Shown piece by piece: positions 9,988 to 17,829 of a stretch of 18,269 nucleotides of DNA. A model generated the notes under the pieces. That model was not told the DNA's origin and did no database searches. It worked only from the letters and a program-made list of their open reading frames with translations. Source of the stretch: Euperipatoides rowelli. Its lineage: Eukaryota > Onychophora > Udeonychophora > Euonychophora > Peripatopsidae. The DNA is taken from the NCBI GenBank assembly GCA_003024985.2, contig PXIH01S0037405.1. The stretch is one strand, 5' to 3'. Position 1 is the stretch's first letter, and each line of letters opens with the position of its first letter. The position numbers were made by a program, and so were the translations under genes.

Positions 9988-10625
9988 TTTAATCAATCAC
10001 GAAACATTTTGTCCTCCCTACTTATTGTTATATTAATTTTTTAAAAATTTGTTTATATAGGCCTATAGCAAACCATCAAAAATTTGTTTTTACTGTCTGT
10101 AAATAACTAAATATGTGTTCAGTTAGTGGCTCGAGAGATTTTTCTGAAAACTGATCAAACGTGCCCCCTCTCCCTTACTGTATATCTACTGTTCTCATGC
10201 TTAGCAGTCAATCAAATTATTTTGAAAGATTTGGTACCATACGGTAGTTAAATGCTAAAATTCAGGTGCCAATAGAGGTAGGTGTTATTCCTTTGACCAG
10301 TTGTACCATTGACTATCTCATGCTATAGAGCTATCTGCTATAAAAATGTCAGTGTATAATAGCCACCAGAGTTGCTCTTGAACCAACTTTTGTAAGGATA
10401 TCTTAATTTCTGTTCCCACCAAAAAATATTATCCATTTTCAACAAGCAAATGTAGGTAGGCTATTTTCTTCATTTTTTATCACCTCATAAAATGTTATCA
10501 AATTAATATATTTAACTTTATCATACAGAACTATTAAAAATATTATTAAAAAGAAGCATGCAAGGTTTGAAATGATATAATCCTAACCAAAAATTACAGA
10601 TGTCATTTGATGAAACAAACCAGGG

Positions 10626-10657
10626 TGTTGTACCTTTGACCGGTCAAAGGTACAACA
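10626..10657. repeat. Perfect 32-bp palindrome in element C
   Basis: The half-site TGTTGTACCTTTGACC is followed directly by its exact complement GGTCAAAGGTACAACA with no spacer. The half-site is the element C word, so two copies are fused head to head at the GACC|GGTC centre. This is the most perfect of all word pairs in the window. Confidence 0.9.
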
Positions 10658-11252
10658 TACCATATATGAATTTTCAATATTATTTTGACACTTTCTCATA
10701 TATTGCATTTAGAAGCATAATTAAATTTTTATATTTAAAGGAGAACTTTACACTAAGAAAATCTAATTATATTTTTACCTATTTAAGGGAGAGGAGTAGA
10801 ACATGGTAGCCTATAGACTAGAGACTTTTGTTTATACCACTTCCTGTTTCTCTTGCAGTGAAAACTTTACCTCCAGTAGTGCTATAAGACCTTGCAGTGA
10901 AGTTGTTTCCATTGCTATTCTGTTGTTTGTTTTTGGTAAAATTAGGTCGTGGGTTAAAAAAAAAGGATTTTGTTATTATACTGTTGATTTAAATGTGAAA
11001 ACTTTTTTTTTTCTAAATTCTTTCATCCTTTTTGAGCTGAATGAAATCTATTCCAAGTATCAAATGTAAAGGTGAGTGAAAAAATTTAAATTCCTTTACA
11101 TGGAAGGTATAGTGGGACATATTTTGGTCGTCCAAGGTGGGACAATGACATATACGGAATTTAATTAATTTTATTGGGATTCAGCAAAGTTTTACTAATT
11201 CTGAATTCATTAAACATTTAAATCTACATTCATGTATCTTTTTAACCATGTT

Positions 11253-11292
11253 GGTCAAAGGTACAACACCCCCTGGTCAAAGGAACAACCCA
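11253..11292. repeat. Tandem pair of element C words
   Basis: GGTCAAAGGTACAACACC (11253-11270) is followed by GGTCAAAGGAACAACCCA (11275-11292), two same-orientation copies of the terminal word separated by CCCT. They point in the same direction as the right terminus of the element. Confidence 0.75.
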
Positions 11293-11485
11293 TTTTTTAT
11301 TAAAACTTGAGTAAAATACATTTTAAAATAAAAAATTCAACTTGTAAAAAATATATATGATAAAAAAAACATCTTAAACATTAGTATGATCCCTTTTACA
11401 GACTTTTTTAAGCAAAATTGGGGTAGATATACAGTATATACTAAAAAAATGCTCAAATTGATCAAAGGGACAACACCTTCTCCTA

Positions 11486-11966
11486 TTATTTGGCAGCTCA
11501 CCAAACAAAAAGTAACTGACATTATTTATCTTGAATCAACAAATTAAAAATGTGTGTCTGTGTGTTAAAAGCATACTTAAAAATAGAAGTCTCAATTTTA
11601 AAATAAAAACTGTGGAAAGGAACAAACGTTTATTGTCTCTCCTAACAAATCCTATGCACATTGAGGCATGCATACAAAATTTAGTCTGGGCATTTAATAA
11701 CATTTTATTTGCCCAGACTGGACATGTAACTTTTCCACCTAAAGCACAGTGCTGTACTTGAAAGTTTACATATCATAGGCCTAGTTCTTTTTATTTAAAT
11801 TAAAAAAAGAACAAAATATTACCGATTCAGTTATATTTTTTAAACTTTTGTAAAAAATAAAATAAGAAAACCAGTGAACCTAGAGTTCACCAGTTCTTAG
11901 TTATTAAAAGTATTGCACTATCTATTGCCAGCAGCTCAATTTGGCAACAGAGAACTATTTCTTATC
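11486..11966. other. AT-rich non-coding DNA with a 10-bp stem-loop
   Basis: A perfect 10-bp stem, AGTCTGGGCA (11683-11692) with TGCCCAGACT (11710-11719), encloses a 17-base AT loop. The 76-codon plus-strand frame covering it has no recognisable domain and is not called. A second short inverted repeat, GTGAACCTAGAGTTCAC at 11874-11890, is a near palindrome around one base. No other signal. Confidence 0.45.
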
Positions 11967-12357
11967 CAGGGGCGCAAAACCCTGCAAAAGAGGGGGGGGG
12001 GGGGGGGTTGTGGGGGCTGACCCCCAAGAGGCCTATAAAAATTTTTTGGGGGGGACTGTCAGGAAGTTTTAAATGTTAGTCAATCCCTTTGACATAAAAA
12101 AAATTATAACAAATTACGATGGTATTTGGTTTTTTTTTTTTTTGTGGTGCTACTGTCTGCGGGCAAAAAAAAACACCAGATGTCACTGTAATTAGGTCTA
12201 AAAATAAATATTTTCTTTTTTTTGTCAAGGGGATTGACCAACATTAAGACATCAAACTTCCAGACAACAAAAAAATACTTATCAAATCAAACTTTATCAA
12301 GGGGCCTTTATAATTTTCCTTCAAAAAAAAAAAAAAAAAAAAGGGGGGGGGGGGGCA
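11967..12357. repeat. Fold-back / TIR structure with G and A homopolymer runs
   Basis: GGAAGTTTTAA then ATGTTAGTCAATCCCTTTGA (12062-12092) on the left is mirrored on the minus strand by GGAAGTTT then ATGTTGGTCAATCCCCTTGA (12262 down to 12225); the 22-base core (12073-12094, 12223-12244) agrees at 20 positions. Outside the left arm are a CAGGGGCG sequence (11967-11974) like a hAT end, a run of 16 G (11992-12007) and a GGGGG-CTGA-CCCCC hairpin (12011-12026). Outside the right arm is A20 followed by G13 (12323-12355). It is probably a non-autonomous element, but outer boundaries and target duplications are not clear. Homopolymer lengths may be affected by sequencing error. Confidence 0.4.
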
Positions 12358-12810
12358 AAATATGTAAGGCAGTCACTGTTTTTATTAAACACAAATACAA
12401 TTTAAATTAAGGAAACTAATGATGATATACAAAAACTGTAGACAGTAGCCCTATAGTTATGAACAACTTTGCATTACTTCTGACCATAATTTTAACATCT
12501 AGGCCCTAATGATAAAAAATACTCTATGTTGGTGTATAAGCAGACAAATTAATTGATCCAGATATATCTGTTCCACATAACTAAAAAGATTTCATTACAA
12601 ATTTTAAAAAACATTTTTTTTTCTCTTAACTGTGGGAAAAAAAAAACCATTTACCTTAAGCATAAATACAGTATTTTGATTTTGATTGAATAATAGCAAC
12701 ATAGTGAAAAAAACAAGATAGGCTATAAAACAAATTTAGTATAATTCTCTGCTAGCAATGAGGCTTTTAGTGCAAATGTTTAAAAAAATAAATACAGACT
12801 AATAGCTAAT
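12358..12810 (-). other. 3' flank of ANKRD50 homologue: unspliced 3' UTR or 3'-UTR intron
   Basis: This AT-rich stretch follows the ANKRD50 stop codon on the minus strand. An AATAAA on the minus strand (12386-12381) could be a polyadenylation signal for an unspliced 3' UTR of roughly 450 nt. If instead the donor at 12816-12811 is used, this stretch would be intron; a candidate acceptor is the AG at 12320-12319, just past the C13-T20 run seen on the minus strand. I cannot decide between these from sequence alone. Confidence 0.3.
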
Positions 12811-12816
12811 ACTTAC
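12811..12816 (-). other. Splice-donor consensus GTAAGT 2 nt after the ANKRD50 stop codon
   Basis: On the minus strand the coding frame ends CTA-TAA, then CT, then GTAAGTATT, which matches the U1-complementary donor consensus from +1 to +6. If used, the stop codon lies 2 nt from the exon end and the 3' UTR begins in a further exon outside or to the left. A stop this close to the last junction would normally escape nonsense-mediated decay. Exon bases just before it (ACT) are not the ideal CAG. Confidence 0.5.
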
Positions 12817-12818
12817 AG

Positions 12819-15800
12819 TTATAGAGGTGTTTCCTTTCTGATAGGTAATCCATTTGGTCGAGCAGGGGCATCGTATGAAGTTTTGATGGGTTGTTTATAT
12901 CCAAGTTGTGGGCTTGTAGGATTACCATTCGTCACAAATATATTACCTCCATCAAGTGGATTAACAACAACTTTGGGCGTATTACCATTACCTCCTTTAT
13001 AATTAGGATTTGTGACTATTCCGTTCCTTCGCAGTTTCATGTCGGGTGAGCGACATCCAATAATGTTTTGAAAATGAGAATCCTGTAGTGATAATGGCAA
13101 AGAACTTTTACGTGGCATTTCAGGTGTTTGATTAGGGGATGGAATGGTAATAGGTTGTGTACTAGAACGGCCATAAGTTCGTATATTGTTAGCATTAGTA
13201 ACTACTTCTAATAAATGAGGATTGGTGATAATTTGTGGAATAGGAGTGGGAGAAAAATTTTCCAATTTAGTTGTAGGAGCAAGAGATTGTGGGAACAAAT
13301 TTTGAACAGGAGAAAGTCGTGAACTCTGTACATCACTGAGAGGAGAACCTGGTGGCGACTGAGGAGGACTTTGTGGTTCACTTAAAGGAGATAATACCCT
13401 ACTAATAGGTCGATTACGATTTCGAGTACACTGTTGGAGTTGTTGTGTAAATGAAAGTCCATGGCTACTTTCTGTGGGAGGCTGGGCTGCAGACTGATTG
13501 GTTGAGGAACTAGTGAGATTGCTAGATGATTTGGATGACGATTGGTTGGATATGTATGAGCGACGTTTATCTAGTGTAGACTCAGGAGAATCCACAGAAT
13601 TACTATGCAGTCCGTTCGTGAATCCTGTTAATACAGCACTAGAAGGTTTGGTCTCTGCTGTAGAACACGATGTCACAGAAGCTGAACTTTGTCTAATATT
13701 GCTAAATCCATTAACAGGAGCCCCATGTTCTTCAAGTAACTTGACAACATTCATATGTCCACCTTTTAAAGCAACTCTAACAGCATTTCTTCCGAACTGA
13801 TCAGCATGACCTGGATCAGCATTAAATTTTAACAACACTCTAACAACATCTTCATGGCCTTCTTGAGCTGCAATGCACAATGCAGTAGCCCCTTGATTAC
13901 ATGTATGATCGACAAACGCTCCTCTTTCTAGCAGCAACCTCACTACAGCTGTATGACCTTGCCAAGATGCAGATTGTAAGGCAGTACGTCGGTCAGCGTC
14001 AATTGCATTTACCTGTGCACAATGTGTAAGTAATAATTCCACAATATCATAGTGACCTTGCCATGCGGATACATGTAAGGGTGTTCTTCCTTCAAAATCT
14101 GTAGCTTCAACTTCAGCTCCATTTTCTAATAAAAATGCTGCCAATTGAACTTTATTTTCAAGAGCTAATATATACAAACTTGATCGACCATCTGCATCTT
14201 TATAATTTATGTCTGAACCAGAACAAAGCAAGAGATGCACAATATCTTTATGGCCTTCTAAAGCTGCCACTCTAAGTGCTGTTTTACCATCATGCGATCG
14301 ATGATCGATCATAGCTCCATGGTTAAGAAGAGATGATACTGCAGCTGCATGACCTTCTTGAGCAGCTAGAATTAGAGGATGTTTGCCATCATTGTCAACT
14401 TCATTAATCCTGGCACCAGATTCCAAAAGGGCATCACATACTTCTTTATGACCTTCAAATCCAGCATAATGCAATGGAGTCCATCCACCATTATCTCTGT
14501 GCATTTCATCCAGCCCACGATCTAACAATTGTCTTACAACATCTGCGTTTCCTTGTGCAGCGGCTATTGATAATACAGTCCGACCTTCAGAGTCTATAGT
14601 ATCAACAGCAGCCCCCCAGAACAGAAGTAAATTCACTACTGCCGCATGACCCATCGAAGCCGCAGCTAATAAAGGTGTACGGCCATTATTATCAGAATGG
14701 TCCATGTCAGCTTCACTTTCTAACAATAATTCACATACATCTCTGTGACCTTCATATGCCGCAACAAGCAATGGTGTCATTCCATCTTTATCTTTATGAT
14801 CTACTTCTGCATTTCTGTCTAATAACAAACTCACTACTCCTGCATGGCCTTCACTCGCTGGGATACACAAAGCGGCTACAGAAAGGGCTGTTCTTCCATC
14901 AGTATCCTCATGATTGATTTCCGCTCCATGGTCAAGCAAATGTTCAACAATCTCAACATGTCCCATGTACGCAGCCGCAATCAGAGCTGTTCGACCTTCA
15001 TTGTCCACTTTGTTGACCTCAGCACCATGCTGTAAAAGTTTCAGAACGATGTCATCATGACCTCCCCAAGCTGCTGCCCTTAGAGCAGTTCTATCATCTG
15101 AGTCTGCACTATCTACCTGTGCTCCTGCATTTAATAACACTCCAACCACATCAGTATGTCCTCCCCAAGCAGCTGAACGCAACGCTGTCCATCCATCATT
15201 ATCTGCATGGTCTACATTGGCACTAGCTGTTAGTAATGCAGAAACTACATCCAAATGTCCCTGACGAGCTGCCAAATTTAAAGCAGTTTGACCATTTTTG
15301 TCAATAGCTTCTAATTCTGCTCCTCTGGATATTAACAAACTCACAACAAGTAAATTACCCTGATAAGCTGCATTATGTAATAATGTCCTTTGATTAGCAT
15401 CAACCTGATTAACCATGGCTCCATTATCCAGAAGCATTCTAAGAGAATCTTCTCGCTCTCCCGGTGCAGGATTAGAAGATTCTCTCAGGTCACTTGTAGT
15501 AGCAACCCTAGCACCTGCATCAAGCAATAATTTGACAACTTTCTGTTCTTTGGGAATTCTATGCGTGAGAGCATCTTCAATCGGGGCTCCACAAATTATA
15601 AGCCATAGCGGAATATGAAAAGGCTGTAAGGATGGACAAAGATTTGTTTTACTGAGATGCAAAGCAAAATCCTGTACATCTTGAGGAGTCAGATTAATTG
15701 CATTTAATGTATAACTCATTGCCAACATGCCATGCCCTTCAGCAGCATTGCACAGATATTTTTGAGTACAATGTTTTACATCCAATAACCATTCGGCAAA

Positions 15801-16913
15801 ACTATGGTGAAATAAAATTTTTGTAGAGTCTGTACCATCTATGAGAATTTTAGATAATAAATCCATACGTTTACTAAATTCGTCAGGCGTTAATGTCGTA
15901 TTTCTAGTCCAGGCACACTGGTAAAGTTCACTGTCAGTCAATGGGCGCCGTGCAGCTAAAATAACATTTAAAATTGGTTGAATTTTAGTAAATTGTTTTC
16001 TTACAAATAGACGTTGACATAACCATAAATATAATCCATTAAGAGTGCCAGGTATTTCTCTAATTTCACGTAACATAATAAAATTTTCAGCAACACCGTC
16101 TAAAACTTTTTCTAAATACAGAAAGCATCCATTGCTTTTAATATGAAGTTGGTTTAACATTTCTGCAGTGTCTCTACTTAAATGCTGCCTTAATAATTCC
16201 TCCTGATCAAGCCTGCACAGAATATATTGTTGTACATCTCTGACCACGTGTGATTTACGCAGATCATCCAAACTTATTTTTCTAAATCCAGTAAACATAC
16301 GAGTAACAGATTTACTCTGTTTTCGCGCAGAACACACCAGAAGGAGCCACTGTGGAAACAGCTGGTGATGATTGGCTAGAAGCTCTGCTATGGTACGGCT
16401 GCCGCTATTTCTATCCCCAACGACTTGCAAATATGATTCATCAATAGAATCGACGACGATAAAAACAGTATGTTGTGGAGGGTTTAGGGCCAAAAGTGGT
16501 AATAATACGGCTTGCTTAAATGCTTCATCGGGATCGCGTTCACATTCCATATATTCCAGTGCCGCCTGAATATTTGGCTCTTTTAATTTTTCTTCATATC
16601 CACAAATTAAATTCGATTCAGAGATTTGTTTTACAATACTTAGAATAAAATTTGTGATTGACAACGTTTCTATATCATGAGCTTGACAAAAATGATATGC
16701 TAAAACACGTTTGCTTAAAGCTCGTTGTTTTCCGTGACTAGATCGAGGCCAAACCGTCTCACAACACAAGGCAGTCTTGCCGCAGCCGGGGCCTCCCATA
16801 ATCAAAGCCCCGCATGTTTTCGAAGTAGGCCGGCTTTCCAAACAATGGCTGATTTTTGCAAAAGCCCATTCCCGACAGAAAAAACGTTTTCCTTGTAAAA
16901 GACTTTTAGCCAT
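12819..16913 (-). CDS. ANKRD50: ANKRD50 homologue: STAND-type NTPase with ankyrin repeats, 1,364 aa
   Basis: One exon encodes the whole protein, close to the vertebrate length of about 1,430. Residues 1-230 form a P-loop NTPase: Walker A GGPGCGKT (40-47), Walker [10 protein letters not shown] (151-159) and a sensor-like CSARK (194-198). Residues 230-400 are the helical/winged-helix part characteristic of ANKRD50 ([11 protein letters not shown] 210-220; [23 protein letters not shown] 372-394, interrupted here only for quoting length). Ankyrin repeats follow from about 452 to 1070: 17 regular units from 510 in 33-residue steps, the sixth lengthened by [10 protein letters not shown], plus one or two degenerate ones before. 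The tail (1071-1364) is Ser/Pro-rich and probably disordered, with NPNY at 1302-1305 and ETPL at the end. Vertebrate ANKRD50 works with SNX27, retromer and WASH in endosome-to-surface recycling of nutrient transporters. The ATG is preceded by an in-frame TGA 12 nt upstream and has A at -3 and G at +4, so the start is well fixed. I see no frameshift. Confidence 0.97.
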   Translation of the reverse strand: MAKSLLQGKRFFCREWAFAKISHCLESRPTSKTCGALIMGGPGCGKTALCCETVWPRSSHGKQRALSKRVLAYHFCQAHDIETLSITNFILSIVKQISESNLICGYEEKLKEPNIQAALEYMECERDPDEAFKQAVLLPLLALNPPQHTVFIVVDSIDESYLQVVGDRNSGSRTIAELLANHHQLFPQWLLLVCSARKQSKSVTRMFTGFRKISLDDLRKSHVVRDVQQYILCRLDQEELLRQHLSRDTAEMLNQLHIKSNGCFLYLEKVLDGVAENFIMLREIREIPGTLNGLYLWLCQRLFVRKQFTKIQPILNVILAARRPLTDSELYQCAWTRNTTLTPDEFSKRMDLLSKILIDGTDSTKILFHHSFAEWLLDVKHCTQKYLCNAAEGHGMLAMSYTLNAINLTPQDVQDFALHLSKTNLCPSLQPFHIPLWLIICGAPIEDALTHRIPKEQKVVKLLLDAGARVATTSDLRESSNPAPGEREDSLRMLLDNGAMVNQVDANQRTLLHNAAYQGNLLVVSLLISRGAELEAIDKNGQTALNLAARQGHLDVVSALLTASANVDHADNDGWTALRSAAWGGHTDVVGVLLNAGAQVDSADSDDRTALRAAAWGGHDDIVLKLLQHGAEVNKVDNEGRTALIAAAYMGHVEIVEHLLDHGAEINHEDTDGRTALSVAALCIPASEGHAGVVSLLLDRNAEVDHKDKDGMTPLLVAAYEGHRDVCELLLESEADMDHSDNNGRTPLLAAASMGHAAVVNLLLFWGAAVDTIDSEGRTVLSIAAAQGNADVVRQLLDRGLDEMHRDNGGWTPLHYAGFEGHKEVCDALLESGARINEVDNDGKHPLILAAQEGHAAAVSSLLNHGAMIDHRSHDGKTALRVAALEGHKDIVHLLLCSGSDINYKDADGRSSLYILALENKVQLAAFLLENGAEVEATDFEGRTPLHVSAWQGHYDIVELLLTHCAQVNAIDADRRTALQSASWQGHTAVVRLLLERGAFVDHTCNQGATALCIAAQEGHEDVVRVLLKFNADPGHADQFGRNAVRVALKGGHMNVVKLLEEHGAPVNGFSNIRQSSASVTSCSTAETKPSSAVLTGFTNGLHSNSVDSPESTLDKRRSYISNQSSSKSSSNLTSSSTNQSAAQPPTESSHGLSFTQQLQQCTRNRNRPISRVLSPLSEPQSPPQSPPGSPLSDVQSSRLSPVQNLFPQSLAPTTKLENFSPTPIPQIITNPHLLEVVTNANNIRTYGRSSTQPITIPSPNQTPEMPRKSSLPLSLQDSHFQNIIGCRSPDMKLRRNGIVTNPNYKGGNGNTPKVVVNPLDGGNIFVTNGNPTSPQLGYKQPIKTSYDAPARPNGLPIRKETPL

Positions 16914-16983
16914 GATTGCAAATCACCAAGGATATTTCAAAATTAATGGCGCATATCCATCTAATTCTCCAATAGTCCCACAT
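16906..16983 (-). promoter_or_regulatory. Upstream ORF overlapping the ANKRD50 start codon (25 aa)
   Basis: ATG at 16983-16981 opens a 25-codon frame (start MWDYWRIRWI) that stops at TAA 16908-16906, five bases beyond the end of the main ATG. It is in a different frame, so ribosomes translating it pass the true start. Such overlapping uORFs usually lower main-frame output and can make it stress-responsive. The uORF start context is TCTC-ATG-T, weak, so leaky scanning is expected. Function is inferred; the reading frame itself is read directly. Confidence 0.6.
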
Positions 16984-17096
16984 GAGAAGTGTCAATTTTA
17001 AGCCTTCACATAACGTTCATGTTTTGTACATTTAATCGGAGATGGGAAAACGATTTAATATCCTATCCTGGATTTAACGAAGTTTCAATTCCAGCC
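16914..17096 (-). other. ANKRD50: ANKRD50 5' UTR, second exon part (183 nt)
   Basis: This leader joins a strong acceptor (tract TGTTTTTCTTTTCTTTTAG ending at 17097) directly to the coding ATG at 16913. In the coding frame a TGA stands 12 nt before the ATG, so no N-terminal extension is possible through this exon. The leader holds four upstream ATG-initiated frames, listed separately. The boundary is predicted from splice consensus, not from a transcript. Confidence 0.6.
16943..17031 (-). promoter_or_regulatory. Cluster of three very short upstream ORFs
   Basis: In order of translation: ATG TAC AAA ACA TGA (17031-17017); ATG AAC GTT ATG TGA (17020-17006), which ends in a minimal start-stop ATG-TGA (17011-17006); and ATG GAT ATG CGC CAT TAA (16960-16943). 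The first two overlap by four bases as ATGA. Together with the overlapping uORF they place five non-main ATGs in about 90 bases of leader. Confidence 0.6.
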
Positions 17097-17563
17097 CTAA
17101 AAGAAAAGAAAAACAATCAGTTTTATTATACTGAAAATAAAAAAATGGATAAAAAGATTAAAGATTTTTTTAAAAAAAATTTATCATGAAATTTAAGCTT
17201 CACCAATATAACGCTAGATATACAGAATTAATCAATAAATATATTCCGTCCTATTAAATAGAAAAAATAATATTTTAATCAATATAGATAGCTTACATTC
17301 CTTAAACGAATAGTCTAAAAGGAAACTCCAACTATTTCTATTAGCTTGGGAAAAAAAAATATGCGCAAGTTACTACGTTAGCTGGTATTGCTGGGAATAG
17401 ATCCATTTTGATGAGCTTGAGCTGCGCTAACGAAAGCAAAACAAAAAGCTTTAGCCGAGCCATACATTGCAATTCCTACCGTACAAATATATCATGAGCG
17501 CAATATATTTTATATTTTTTGATAATAATAAACAACGTATTTCTCGTTTCTTTCATTACTTAC
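17097..17563 (-). other. ANKRD50: Predicted 5'-UTR intron of ANKRD50 (467 nt)
   Basis: The donor GTAAGTAA at 17563-17556 is near-ideal. The acceptor AG at 17098-17097 follows a long uninterrupted pyrimidine tract. Both signals are on the minus strand and in the correct order between the promoter-like region and the start codon. Splicing would join ...TCTCAT to GGCTGG..., which creates an ATG across the junction. The 66-codon and 74-codon plus-strand frames in this area show no recognisable family. Confidence 0.6.
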
Positions 17564-17625
17564 ATGAGATAAAAACATTAGATCCAAGAGAAGCAGGAAA
17601 GTAAAAAAAAAAATGATTTGTTCGC
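17564..17625 (-). other. ANKRD50: Predicted non-coding first exon of ANKRD50 (5' limit approximate)
   Basis: The 3' end is set by the donor at 17563. The 5' end is placed about 30 nt downstream of a TATA-like sequence and is only an estimate. The exon is pyrimidine-rich on the minus strand and contains an ATG at 17584-17582 that, after splicing, would read ATG TTT TTA TCT CAT then GGC TGG AAT TGA, another short uORF. Confidence 0.4.
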
Positions 17626-17648
17626 TGGCAGGGGAAGCAAGAATGGAG

Positions 17649-17792
17649 TATTATATGCCTCACTCCCGTACTGGCAACAATCAATGCATGGAAGCTGTCT
17701 ACAAAAGCCTGTCGCCCAAGGGAAGCTCAGCCAACAGTTTGGGGGGCGGGGATATGACATCACAGTGCCAAACAAAGACTCTATGTAATTGG
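17649..17792 (-). promoter_or_regulatory. ANKRD50: Candidate ANKRD50 promoter: CCAAT, CRE-like, GC box, TATA-like
   Basis: Reading in the direction of transcription (descending coordinates): CCAAT at 17792-17788, a CRE-like TGATGTCA at 17762-17755 (one change from TGACGTCA), a GC box in CCCCGCCCCCC at 17751-17741 and a TATA-like CATATAATA at 17657-17649. The surrounding 17.6-17.8 kb is clearly more GC-rich than the rest of the non-coding DNA. Order and spacing suit the predicted first exon. Motifs this short occur by chance, so the support is the combination, not any one site. Confidence 0.45.
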
Positions 17793-17829
17793 TTAATGAT
17801 AAATTATGCTCATGTTTACCTTGATTGAC

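Larger units (their letters stand above)
8691..10175. mobile_element. Element B: 1,485-bp TA-flanked TIR element with CACGTTTGATCA word
   Basis: The left end GGGGAGAGGGGG (8691-8702) and the right end read inward on the minus strand, AGGGAGAGGGGG, match at 11 of 12 positions and are bounded by TA on both sides (8689-8690, 10176-10177). Both continue into a word GGGGCACGTTTGATCA: tandem at the left (8701-8732), single at the right (10152-10167), and in head-to-head pairs inside (9058-9094, 9951-9987). TA duplication suggests the Tc1/mariner superfamily. I could read no transposase in any frame, so it appears non-autonomous despite its length. Element C starts 99 bases to the right. Confidence 0.7.
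10275..11483. mobile_element. Element C: 1,209-bp TA-flanked TIR element with TTGTACCTTTGACCA word
   Basis: The left end (10275-10299, GAGGTAGGTGTTATTCCTTT then GACCA) and the right end read inward from 11483 (GGAGAAGGTGTTGTCCCTTT then GATCA) agree at 19 of 25 positions. Both are flanked by TA (10273-10274, 11484-11485), and the flanking AATA matches on both sides. The word is repeated in tandem at the left (10300-10313), as a perfect palindrome at 10626-10657, and in tandem at 11253-11292. No transposase frame is recognisable; the 69- and 88-codon frames at 10600-11069 have no family signal. Architecture matches element B, 99 bases away. Confidence 0.65.

Noticed and set aside
10600-11069. 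69- and 88-codon frames inside element C as a possible transposase
   Set aside because: No catalytic or DNA-binding motif can be read; the first frame includes the translated palindrome.
11113-11155. GTGGGACATATTTTGGTC / GTGGGACAATGACATAT tandem words as the start of a fifth element nested in C
   Set aside because: A TA precedes the first word, but no opposite terminus with the complementary word was found in the window.
1-12800. tRNA genes, SINEs with A/B boxes, 5S rRNA and CRISPR arrays
   Set aside because: I looked for GGTTCGAATCC-type B boxes, cloverleaf arms and regularly spaced direct repeats and saw none.
13498-13800. Plus-strand open frames antisense to ANKRD50, here and at 14675-15035, 15415-15618 and 16372-16569
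   Set aside because: They are shadows of the well-supported minus-strand coding exon; the open frames follow from its codon use and repeats.
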